A stretch of 64,000 nt of DNA from Pontibacter cellulosilyticus (GTDB lineage: Bacteria; Bacteroidota; Bacteroidia; Cytophagales; Hymenobacteraceae), in the NCBI RefSeq assembly GCF_014306105.1, contig NZ_JACRVF010000001.1, positions 760,413 to 824,412 of the forward strand. The letters run 5' to 3'. This document shows, in pieces, positions 47,351 through 55,640 of the stretch; position 1 is the stretch's first letter, and each line of letters starts with the position of its first letter. The notes under the pieces are model-generated. The model ran no database searches. It was not told the DNA's origin and saw only the letters and a list, made by a program, of their open reading frames with translations. The position numbers and the translations under genes were made by a program.

Positions 47351-48175
47351 ATGAATTCTTATACTTTGCTTCTGAGTAAACTGGCTGCTTTTGTCCTGCT
47401 ACTGCTTACGGCTGGGTGCAAGGCTCCTGAAACGGCACAGCAAATGCCCACGGATACCCCAACTACTACGGCAGAACTGGTGATCAGCCAGGCTACGAGT
47501 ATGGAAGGTGCTTGGCGATTGGAAGATGACGCAGCGGGTGGCAAAGCAGATGTTACTGCTGTTAAGATCGTCCAGGACGGCTATTTTACAGTAACCGTGT
47601 ATGACCAGCAGGCCAGAAAGTTTATAGGTACTTACGGCGGCACTTTTTCGAATATAAATGGCCGCCTTACAGGAAAGTATGAGTTCAACACCTTCGACTC
47701 TACCTTGGTAGGAAAATCGGTATCAGGAACATCAGCTTTACAAAACGGTAAATGGCGCACCACCGGGCTGGGCAGAAGCGGAGATGTGGCAGAAACTTGG
47801 GTGAAGATAGATGAACAACGCAGTAGTTCTCCCCTTGCCGGCACCTGGCGCATATCCGGCCGTGAGCGCAACGGGCAAATGAGTACCATGCAGCCCGGAC
47901 CGCGCAAAACATTGAAGATACTCTCGGACTCACGCTTTCAGTGGATAGCCTTTAACTCAGAAACAGGGGAATTTTCCGGAACCGGCGGTGGGACTTACAC
48001 TGCGCAGAATGGAAAGTATACGGAGAACATCGAATTCTTTTCACGCGACCAGGAGAGAGTGGGCATGCAGCTGACCTTTGATTATGAGGCAAAGGACGGC
48101 AAGTGGCACCATTCCGGCAAGAGCAGCACAGGCAATAAAATAAACGAGATCTGGGAGCGGATTTCTTCAAAATAA
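47351..48175 (+). CDS. Lipoprotein with two lipocalin-like repeats
   Basis: A 274-residue envelope lipoprotein. The ATG at 47351 is chosen over a GTG at 47312 because it places a proper lipoprotein signal at the start (MNSYTLLLSKLAAF, lipobox LTAGC). The mature part has two similar beta-rich domains of about 105 residues: the first starts GAWRLEDDAAGG and ends AETWVKI, the second starts GTWRISGRERNG and ends NEIWERI. The G-x-W opening and W-x-I closing match lipocalin-like domains that bind small hydrophobic molecules. No ligand can be proposed. It lies 69 bp after the SDR gene. Confidence 0.75.
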   Translation: MNSYTLLLSKLAAFVLLLLTAGCKAPETAQQMPTDTPTTTAELVISQATSMEGAWRLEDDAAGGKADVTAVKIVQDGYFTVTVYDQQARKFIGTYGGTFSNINGRLTGKYEFNTFDSTLVGKSVSGTSALQNGKWRTTGLGRSGDVAETWVKIDEQRSSSPLAGTWRISGRERNGQMSTMQPGPRKTLKILSDSRFQWIAFNSETGEFSGTGGGTYTAQNGKYTENIEFFSRDQERVGMQLTFDYEAKDGKWHHSGKSSTGNKINEIWERISSK

Positions 48176-48282
48176 AGCACCCAAAGTATAACTGGTTTCT
48201 GTTGTAAAGATGCCTCCTATTGCTAAACTTGGGTAAGCAGCGAATGAGGTTTACGCTGCAGCAGCAAACACAAAATATCCCT

Positions 48283-49131
48283 ATGGCTGAAACCATCGAA
48301 CAACTGATCGTGACAAAGGCATCCGGCGAAAAAGTTTTGTTTTCGGTTGGTAAACTGGAGTTATCCCTGCGCAAGGCAGGAGCCAGCGAAGAAATAACGC
48401 AGGCTGTACTCTGCAAACTTGAGCCGAGGCTTTACGAGGGTATCTCCACCAGAAAGATCTACAAGATCGCCTTCTCCATACTTAACAAGCTTTCCAGGTC
48501 CACGGCAGCCAAGTATAGCCTGAAACAGGGAATCATGGAGCTTGGGCCGTCCGGGTTTCCGTTTGAAAAATTTGTGGCAGAGCTGCTCCGGGTACAAGGT
48601 TTTGCGACAGACATAGGTGTTTTTGTTGATGGGCAGTGCGTTCGGCACGAGATAGATGTAGTTGCTGTGAAAGACGGAAAGCGCTACATGATCGAATGTA
48701 AGTACCACAATCTGCACCACAACAAATCTGATGTAAAGATACCCATGTACATACAATCCAGGTTTAAGGATGTAGAGAAAGTATGGCCATCAGAGCAGGA
48801 GTATGAAATTCGTTTCCACCAGGCCTGGGTCGTAACCAACACCCGCTTCACCGACGATGCCATCCGCTACGCCTCCTGCGTAAACCTGCACCTTGTCGGC
48901 TGGGACTATCCTTACAAGGGCGGAATAAAAGACATGGTAGATTCCTTTGCGCTTTACCCGCTTACCTGCCTTACCACCCTTACACGCGCCGAAAAACAAA
49001 CACTGCTGGATATGAAAGTGGTGCTTTGCAAGGAACTGCACCACAACGAGGCCCTGCTGCACAAAGCAGGAGTCCGGGATAAACGCATACAGGAGGTACT
49101 GCAGGAAATAGCTAAACTTTGTGGCGACTGA
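48283..49131 (+). CDS. ATP-cone domain fused to a PD-(D/E)xK (Mrr-like) nuclease domain
   Basis: A protein of 282 residues from the ATG at 48283 (ATG 48244 and TTG 48220 are alternatives). Residues 5-90 form an ATP-cone (IVTKASGEKVLFSVGKLE, then GISTRKIYKIAF), the nucleotide-sensing module of ribonucleotide reductase and NrdR. Residues 90-215 are a restriction-endonuclease-like domain: FEKFVAELLRVQGF, HEIDVVAV with Asp125 and YMIECKYH with Glu138 and Lys140, the PD-(D/E)xK core. The C-terminal tail AGVRDKRIQEVLQEI may be a helix-hairpin-helix. Its stop lies one base before the next gene's ATG. A nuclease gated by ATP/dATP is inferred; no homologue function is known to me. Confidence 0.85.
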   Translation: MAETIEQLIVTKASGEKVLFSVGKLELSLRKAGASEEITQAVLCKLEPRLYEGISTRKIYKIAFSILNKLSRSTAAKYSLKQGIMELGPSGFPFEKFVAELLRVQGFATDIGVFVDGQCVRHEIDVVAVKDGKRYMIECKYHNLHHNKSDVKIPMYIQSRFKDVEKVWPSEQEYEIRFHQAWVVTNTRFTDDAIRYASCVNLHLVGWDYPYKGGIKDMVDSFALYPLTCLTTLTRAEKQTLLDMKVVLCKELHHNEALLHKAGVRDKRIQEVLQEIAKLCGD

Positions 49132-49132
49132 T

Positions 49133-50644
49133 ATGAAGGAAAATAACAGCAACATCCTGCGCCTGCGCAGACTGGGCATTGACACGCACACAGAGCATAT
49201 CATTTTCATGCGGGCAGATTCCCCTATTTGCCGCTCCGAAGGTTTTACTGCGAACACCAGAGTGGCGGTAAACTATGGCGGGCGCAGCATCACAGCTACT
49301 TTAAATGTGATAACCTCCGGGTTAATTGGTGATGGAGAGGCAGCACTCTCAGAAGAGGCTTTTGCGAAACTAAACGTGCAGGAAGGCGACCTGATTACGG
49401 TTACTCATTTGCAGCCTATACTTTCTTTTAGTGAGGTGCGGGCCAAAATGTTTGGTAAAAAACTTAACGATACTGTCATTCAACGTATCATTTCGGACAT
49501 AACCCGGGGGCTGTACTCTAAAATTGAGATAGCTGCTTTTGTTACCGTCTGCTCAGGAGACAACCTGGCTCTCGATGAAGTGATTTATCTTACCAAAGCC
49601 ATGATCAACTCCGGTTCCAGACTAGAGTGGGATGAGCCCATGATCGTAGACAAGCACTGTGTGGGAGGTTTGCCCGGTAACCGCACCACTCCCATTGTAG
49701 TACCCATTGTGGCTGCAGCTGGCCTGCTCATACCCAAAACTTCCTCCAGGGCTATCACCTCCCCGGCCGGTACCGCCGACGTGATCGAAACCATGACGCC
49801 AGTAAACCTGGGCCTGGAGCAGATAAAGCATGTAGTACGACAGGAAGGCGGATGTATGGCCTGGGGTGGTGCGGTAAAACTAAGCCCCGTGGACGATGTG
49901 ATCATCTCAGTAGAAAAGGCTCTGGACGTTGACAGTGCCGGCCAGATGATTGCCTCTGTTCTGTCTAAAAAAGCCGCTGCCGGATCTACGCACGTAGTCA
50001 TCGACATACCTGTAGGCGATACGGCAAAAGTACGGTCTAAAGAGGAGGCTTTTTTGCTGGAGTATTACCTCAGGGCTGTTGGCCTTTCGATAGGCATGGG
50101 TGTTGAAGTGATGATAACCGATGGCTCACAACCTGTGGGCCGTGGCATTGGTCCTGCACTGGAGGCAATCGATGTTCTGTCGGTTTTACGAAACGAGCCC
50201 GATGCCCCCGAAGACCTGAAAAGCCGTAGTGTGCAATTAGCTGGCCTCATGCTCGAAAAGGCCGGTGCCGCCCCGGATGGCAAAGGTGCTGCCCGTGCGC
50301 TGGAGATTCTGGAAAGCGGACAGGCGCTGGATAAATTTTACCGCATCTGTGAAGCACAGGGAGGTTTTAAAGAGCCTGTAACTGCTGGGCTGCGGCATGA
50401 TGTGCTGGCAATGACAAATGGTGTGGTGCGATCTGTAGACAACAGGAAACTGGCAAAAGTCGGTAAACTGGCCGGAGCCCCTAAGTCTCCGGGAGCCGGT
50501 ATATACTTTAACGCACCCATCGGGAAGCATATACAAAAAGGAGACACACTATTCACGATCTATGCCGCCTCGCAGGGCGAGCTGAATTATGCCCTTACTT
50601 ACCTTCATGGCTCTTCACACATTGTAGAACTGGCTGCTATATGA
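49133..50644 (+). CDS. Thymidine/AMP-phosphorylase family enzyme (archaeal-type)
   Basis: About 503 residues from the ATG at 49133 (a GTG at 49121 overlaps the upstream gene). The N-terminal extension (about 1-85) is the small domain found in archaeal AMP phosphorylase (DeoA-like) enzymes. The core carries IVDKHCVGGLPGNRTTPI near 175 and TSSRAITSPAGTADVIET near 203, the phosphate- and nucleoside-binding regions, and a C-terminal alpha/beta domain. Relatives split AMP or other NMPs with phosphate to give ribose 1,5-bisphosphate and base, or act on thymidine. Start and stop overlap with neighbours, so it is translationally coupled to a nuclease and a PRPP-synthetase homologue. Confidence 0.9.
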   Translation: MKENNSNILRLRRLGIDTHTEHIIFMRADSPICRSEGFTANTRVAVNYGGRSITATLNVITSGLIGDGEAALSEEAFAKLNVQEGDLITVTHLQPILSFSEVRAKMFGKKLNDTVIQRIISDITRGLYSKIEIAAFVTVCSGDNLALDEVIYLTKAMINSGSRLEWDEPMIVDKHCVGGLPGNRTTPIVVPIVAAAGLLIPKTSSRAITSPAGTADVIETMTPVNLGLEQIKHVVRQEGGCMAWGGAVKLSPVDDVIISVEKALDVDSAGQMIASVLSKKAAAGSTHVVIDIPVGDTAKVRSKEEAFLLEYYLRAVGLSIGMGVEVMITDGSQPVGRGIGPALEAIDVLSVLRNEPDAPEDLKSRSVQLAGLMLEKAGAAPDGKGAARALEILESGQALDKFYRICEAQGGFKEPVTAGLRHDVLAMTNGVVRSVDNRKLAKVGKLAGAPKSPGAGIYFNAPIGKHIQKGDTLFTIYAASQGELNYALTYLHGSSHIVELAAI

Positions 50645-51534
50645 GTATGATCTTTTTCGCTTTGCCCGGGAACGAACAGCTGGCAACTTCACTGGCTAGT
50701 ATACTTCAGGCCGAAGTTGGCGAGGCTGTAATACGAAATTTTCCGGATGGTGAGACCTATGTGCGCCTACTGTCGGATGTACAGCATAAGCAGGTGGTTC
50801 TGGTATGCACCCTGCACCAACCGGATGAAAAGCTGCTGCCCCTGTACTTCGTCTCCAGCGCAGCCCGCGACCTGGGTGCTGCCAGCGTTTGCCTGGTTGC
50901 GCCATACTTGGCCTACATGCGCCAGGACAAGCAGTTTAATCCCGGCGAGGCAATTACCTCCCGCCACTTTGCCAACCTGTTATCCGGCACCGTAGACAGC
51001 CTGCTAACAATAGACCCGCACCTGCATCGCTTCCACCACATGCACGAGTTGTACACCATACCTGCCACCGCCCTACACGCAGCACCTATCCTGGCTAACT
51101 GGATTGGAGAAAATATTCAGAAGCCATTGCTGATCGGCCCGGATGAGGAAAGTATGCAGTGGGTGAAAGAAGTGGCTGAACTGGCAAATGCCCCTTATTT
51201 AGTGCTTCACAAAACCAGGCTGGGCGACCGTGAAGTACAGGTATCGCAGCCAGAAATGCACGAATATTTATCACATACTCCTGTGCTTGTTGATGACATT
51301 ATCTCTACAGCCAAAACCATGATTGAAACAGTACATCATCTTAAAATGCTTACTCCACAACCTCCGGTTTGTATTGGGGTACATGCTGTTTTTGCTCCCG
51401 GCGCATATGAGGCACTCTTAGAAGCCGGTGCGGCACAAGTCATTACGAGCAACACTATTCCCCATCAGTCTAACCAGATTAGAATAGACCAGCTGTTAGC
51501 AGAAGTACTGCAGTATAACCTAACTCCCCGATAG
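50641..51534 (+). CDS. Ribose-phosphate diphosphokinase (PRPP synthetase) homologue
   Basis: A 297-residue protein with the two phosphoribosyltransferase-type domains of PRPP synthetase. The N-half has RNFPDGETYVRL near 35 and YLAYMRQDKQF near 95; the metal/ATP region DPHLHRFHHMHEL near 125 replaces the usual DLHAxQIQGFF; the PRPP/ribose-5-P loop is VDDIISTAKTM near 217. The divergence at the ATP loop suggests a class apart from housekeeping Prs. Its ATG overlaps the upstream phosphorylase stop (ATGA). It could supply PRPP for base salvage after NMP phosphorolysis, which is inference. Confidence 0.88.
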   Translation: MSMIFFALPGNEQLATSLASILQAEVGEAVIRNFPDGETYVRLLSDVQHKQVVLVCTLHQPDEKLLPLYFVSSAARDLGAASVCLVAPYLAYMRQDKQFNPGEAITSRHFANLLSGTVDSLLTIDPHLHRFHHMHELYTIPATALHAAPILANWIGENIQKPLLIGPDEESMQWVKEVAELANAPYLVLHKTRLGDREVQVSQPEMHEYLSHTPVLVDDIISTAKTMIETVHHLKMLTPQPPVCIGVHAVFAPGAYEALLEAGAAQVITSNTIPHQSNQIRIDQLLAEVLQYNLTPR

Positions 51535-51566
51535 CCTTTACTTATACTTCCTCGGCATACAGCAGT

Positions 51567-53987
51567 TTATACTTTAGACGGCGCTGTGTTTCTCTCTTTC
51601 TCTGCCTGCAGCATGTTATTCAACCCCCTGAAAAATGCATCCGGGTTAAAGGAAATGCTATCAATGCCATGCTCTACCAGGAAAGCCGCATACTCCGGGT
51701 AATCGCTTGGGGCCTGTCCGCAAAGTCCTACTTTGGTGCCGGTCTTCTTCGCCTTTTCCAACGTCATCACAATCAGTTGCTGAACTGCCTCATCGAATGG
51801 GGAAAAGATATCGCTTAATAAACCAGAGTCCCGGTCTGCTCCCAAAGTAAGTTGTGTCAGGTCGTTGGAGCCGATAGAAAACCCATCAAATATTTCTGCA
51901 AACTGTTCTGCCAAAAGTGCGTTGCTCGGTATCTCCACCATCACGTATACTTCCAGGCCGTTGTCTCCCCGTTTCAGGCCATAGTTCGCCATCAGGTCTA
52001 TCACTTTCTTGCCTTCGTCCACGGTTCTACAGAACGGGATCATGAGCTTGATATTTGTGAGTCCTATCTCATCGCGCACCTTTTTCATGGCACGGCACTC
52101 CAGCTCAAAGCCCTCCTGGTATAACGGGTGATAATAACGGGAGGCGCCGCGCAAACCGATCATCGGGTTCGATTCTTCGGGCTCAAATTTTCTGCCGCCA
52201 ATCAGGTTGGCATATTCATTTGACTTAAAATCACTCATGCGCACGATCACATCCTTGGGGTAAAACGCAGCCGCTACAACAGCTGTGGCCTCAGCCAGTT
52301 TATCTACAAAATAGTTTTCTTTGTTTGCATAATGATGAGTCAGCTGCTCGATCTTCTCACGGGCTTCCTGGTCTTCTACCTTTTCAAAACGCTTCAGCGC
52401 CATCGGATGTATTTGGATGGCATTGTTAATGATAAATTCCATGCGCATAAGTCCTACGCCATCGTTCGGCAGGAATGAATATTTAAATGCCTGCTCCGGG
52501 TCGCCAAGTATAAGCATGGCTTTTGTATCGGGCTTTTCGAGTTTGCTCATGTCAGTTTTGGTTTCCTCCCACTCCAGCTCTCCCTCGTATACATAGCCCG
52601 TTTCGCCGCCAGCCGTAGACACGGTCACCTGCTGCCCGTCCTGTATCTTTTTTGTAGCATCGTTTGTACCCAGAACGGCAACGGCTCCTACTTCGCGCGC
52701 CACGATAGCAGCATGGCTGGTGCGTCCGCCTTGCTCTGTTACAATGGCGACTGCTTTCTTCAGAATAGGGTCCCAGTCAGGGTCAGTTTTTCGGGTTACC
52801 AGCACCTCTCCTTCCTGCAGTTTATCTATCTCTTTTGGCGAATGAAGTATACGCGCCACCCCAGACACAATGCGATTACTCAGGCCAATGCCGGAAGTAA
52901 GTATGGTACCCTCGTCTTTTAAAGTATACTCCGTAAAAAATGCCTGGTCTTTATGCTGACTCTGCACTGTCTCCGGTCTTGCCTGCACAATAAACAATTC
53001 CCCGGATTCCCCGTCTTTAGCCCACTCTATATCCATTGCCTGCTTGTAGTGTTCTTCTATGCGTTTGCCCCATTTTGCTAGTTGCACTACCTCCTCATCC
53101 TGCAGCACGAAAACCTCCTGCTTTTCGGGGGGAGTGTCTATGTTGAGGATGGCATCTGTTGGATTTTGCAATTCGCCTTCCTGCTTTTCAGCGTAAACCA
53201 TGGTTTTAGCCTTACTCCCTAATTTTCGCGAAATAATGGGTTGCTTTGCATTGCCAAGCATCGGCTCAAACACGACAAACTCATCGGTATTTACTGCTCC
53301 CTGCACAATATTTTCGCCCAAACCCCAGGAACCTGATATCACGATCACCTTCTCGAAGCCGGTATCCGGATCGAGGGTGAACATAACACCGGAGCAGGCT
53401 TTATCGGAACGCACCATCACCTGCACCCCCACCGACAAAGCTACCTGCATATGTTCGAAGTTATTATCTACCCTGTACTTGATGGCCCGGTCTGTGAACA
53501 GAGATGCGTAGCTATGATGGCAGGCTTTGTACAGGTTATTAAGTCCGCTTACGTTCAGGTATGTCTCCAGCTGCCCGGCAAAACTGGCAGTAGGCAGGTC
53601 TTCGGCAGTGGCGCTGCTTCTTACCGCCAGCGAAATTTTATCTCCGTATTCTGATTGCAGGTAAGTATAGCCTTCCTCAATCTGCTGCCGTATTTCCTCC
53701 GGAAAATCTACAGAAAGTATAAGCTCTCTTGCCTGCTTCCCTACCTCCGACAGGTTCTTGAACTGCTCTGTGTCCAAGCGGCCAAGTATAGTTTTTAACT
53801 GTTCTTTCAGGTTGTTATGCTCCAGGAAGTGCCAATATGCATCGGACGTTGTGGCGTAACCGTCAGGTACTTTTATACCTTCAGGATTAAGCTGGTTATA
53901 CATCTCTCCCAGCGACGCGTTTTTGCCGCCTACCTTGCTCAGGTCTTGGTAGCTGATGTCTTTGAAAAGTTTGATGAAAGGGGCCAT
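51567..53987 (-). CDS. ppsA: Phosphoenolpyruvate synthase
   Basis: An 806-residue enzyme that converts pyruvate, ATP and water to PEP, AMP and phosphate for gluconeogenesis. It has the N-terminal ATP-grasp domain (about 1-350, starting VGGKNASLGEM near 20), the swivelling phosphohistidine domain with GGRTSHAAIVAREVG near 420 and the C-terminal PEP/pyruvate barrel (about 480-795) with SIGSNDLTQLTLG near 730 and GLCGQAPSDYP near 765. Length matches PpsA (about 790). It converges with the PRPP-synthetase operon 32 bp away. Together with D-LDH and the glycosidase it points to carbon handling under energy limitation. Confidence 0.96.
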   Translation of the reverse strand: MAPFIKLFKDISYQDLSKVGGKNASLGEMYNQLNPEGIKVPDGYATTSDAYWHFLEHNNLKEQLKTILGRLDTEQFKNLSEVGKQARELILSVDFPEEIRQQIEEGYTYLQSEYGDKISLAVRSSATAEDLPTASFAGQLETYLNVSGLNNLYKACHHSYASLFTDRAIKYRVDNNFEHMQVALSVGVQVMVRSDKACSGVMFTLDPDTGFEKVIVISGSWGLGENIVQGAVNTDEFVVFEPMLGNAKQPIISRKLGSKAKTMVYAEKQEGELQNPTDAILNIDTPPEKQEVFVLQDEEVVQLAKWGKRIEEHYKQAMDIEWAKDGESGELFIVQARPETVQSQHKDQAFFTEYTLKDEGTILTSGIGLSNRIVSGVARILHSPKEIDKLQEGEVLVTRKTDPDWDPILKKAVAIVTEQGGRTSHAAIVAREVGAVAVLGTNDATKKIQDGQQVTVSTAGGETGYVYEGELEWEETKTDMSKLEKPDTKAMLILGDPEQAFKYSFLPNDGVGLMRMEFIINNAIQIHPMALKRFEKVEDQEAREKIEQLTHHYANKENYFVDKLAEATAVVAAAFYPKDVIVRMSDFKSNEYANLIGGRKFEPEESNPMIGLRGASRYYHPLYQEGFELECRAMKKVRDEIGLTNIKLMIPFCRTVDEGKKVIDLMANYGLKRGDNGLEVYVMVEIPSNALLAEQFAEIFDGFSIGSNDLTQLTLGADRDSGLLSDIFSPFDEAVQQLIVMTLEKAKKTGTKVGLCGQAPSDYPEYAAFLVEHGIDSISFNPDAFFRGLNNMLQAEKERNTAPSKV

Positions 53988-54308
53988 GGATTGATCATTA
54001 AAAGCAATCTGAAAAATGGAGGGTGAACGGGTAAAATATAACCTAAAAGGTGTTTACAGGGGCAAGGATGATTGTACGGTGTGTATCGCTTCTCAAAATT
54101 CCAACTGTCAGAAACACATTCACCTGGTATACATATTTTAATAACGGATATTGCATTAACCAGTTTAAATTGTTTATCAAGAGAATGTTAGTATAAATAG
54201 AGCGCAAAATATAGTCTACGACCTATCAATATAAAGGAGACTTGCATCCAAGTACTCAAAACAAGAAGGCGGATTTGTAGCTGCACCTTCACGAATTAAA
54301 CTATACTT
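53988..54308. other. 321 bp intergenic region upstream of ppsA
   Basis: Holds the presumed ppsA promoter on the minus strand; no matching -7/-33 pair stands out. AAGTATA-type motifs occur near 54190 and 54300. Confidence 0.4.
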
Positions 54309-55640
54309 CTAATCTTGCTTTAGTGGCTTGTCCTCCTGTTCCTGCTGCCTTTTGATCATGTCTACAACAAGTCCTGACCAGGTAAAGTCCTGTGCCCCGT
54401 TGCCTTCGCCGGTGAAGGGGTTGTAGTACTCCCTGAACCCGCTTTTGCTGATGAGCTGTTTTATACTTTGCAGCAGTTTGGAAGCTTCTTCCGTGTAATC
54501 TTTCTCCAGCAGATGCGCCTGTATAAACCAATTGAACAACACCCAGGTAGGGCCACGCCAGATATAGACTGACTCATCAGGATTAAATGCCGGCTCGTTT
54601 GTGGCCAGCGAAGGAACAGGAAAAGGCACATGAAAGCCATCTTTATGCAGCAGATGCCGATCCAGCACCTGCTGGCATATTTCCTTTGGCACACTTTTAA
54701 GCACAACCGGGAAAAAGATGGTTCCGGTGCGCACTTTCAGCTTCTTATAATGGTGGCCATACAGATCATAAAAGGCAGCATCCTGCTTATCATACATAAA
54801 CTGCAGGATACTATTTTCAGTTAAACCAGCCTGCTCCTTAAAGTGACGTTCCTCCGAATCAGCAACTACAGCGCACAGTTCTGACAGTGCCACCAGGTTC
54901 TGTGCATATATGGTGTTAAACCCGACATCTTTCACAATAAATCTGTTGCTATTATAGATCTTTGGGAGGTTGTAGTTTTTAGAAAAGTTAAAAGCATCTA
55001 CCTGTAGTACTTTCCAGAACAGCAGCGGGCCTGCTTTCCCTTTGTAGCCTAGCACCGGATCATAGCTTGCTTTCCAGTCCATGCCCGATTCGAAAGGTGA
55101 GATAATGGACAGCAGCCCCTTCCCTTCAAAGTCCCTGTTTGCAGCCAGCCATTTGTAGTACTTCTTCAGCTTGGGCAACATCTCCTTTACAAATGCTATG
55201 TCTTTGTCTGCTTTGTATATGCACCACACAGCCTGCGCAGCCAGGGGTGGCTGTACCAGTGCCGACATGTGCGGCTTGTACAAATGCAGGATGTCTTTTG
55301 GTCTTAGCTGAAGCAAGTCGGTTACCCGGCCTGGCCATAGCCGCTTCCAGTAGTTCATGTGCCCAACAAAGCCATCGTGGAGTTGCATCTCAAACAGGCT
55401 CTGCATGTGTTTTTTAGCCATGTCTACCTCGCCCAGCGCTACTAGCGTGAACACATGGAAACAGGTATCCCAGAAATACTGGAAAGGGTACGTTTCGGGA
55501 GACGGTTTGGTGAAGTGGTAGTTGAAGCCTGCACGTTCTCCGCTTATCATGTTGCGGTGCAGCAGATCACGTGCCTGCTCTATCAGCTCTTCATCCGAAA
55601 GCACTTCCTGCTGCTGTTTGGTTTTACTTGATGTACTCAT
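54309..55640 (-). CDS. MGH1-like (GH63/GH37-related) glycoside hydrolase
   Basis: About 443 residues from the ATG at 55640 (an ATG at 55652 is also possible). The fold is an (alpha/alpha)6 barrel as in glucosidases and trehalases: YFWDTCFHVFTLVALGEVD near 60, SPFESGMDWKASYDP near 165 with a candidate catalytic Asp, DVGFNTIYAQNLVAL near 235, and YIWRGPTWVLFNWF near 370, followed by GFREYYNPFTGEGNGAQDF with the candidate second acid. It has no signal peptide, so it acts on cytoplasmic alpha-glucosides such as trehalose or a related glycoside. It overlaps the upstream membrane-protein gene, so both are one operon. Confidence 0.87.
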   Translation of the reverse strand: MSTSSKTKQQQEVLSDEELIEQARDLLHRNMISGERAGFNYHFTKPSPETYPFQYFWDTCFHVFTLVALGEVDMAKKHMQSLFEMQLHDGFVGHMNYWKRLWPGRVTDLLQLRPKDILHLYKPHMSALVQPPLAAQAVWCIYKADKDIAFVKEMLPKLKKYYKWLAANRDFEGKGLLSIISPFESGMDWKASYDPVLGYKGKAGPLLFWKVLQVDAFNFSKNYNLPKIYNSNRFIVKDVGFNTIYAQNLVALSELCAVVADSEERHFKEQAGLTENSILQFMYDKQDAAFYDLYGHHYKKLKVRTGTIFFPVVLKSVPKEICQQVLDRHLLHKDGFHVPFPVPSLATNEPAFNPDESVYIWRGPTWVLFNWFIQAHLLEKDYTEEASKLLQSIKQLISKSGFREYYNPFTGEGNGAQDFTWSGLVVDMIKRQQEQEDKPLKQD

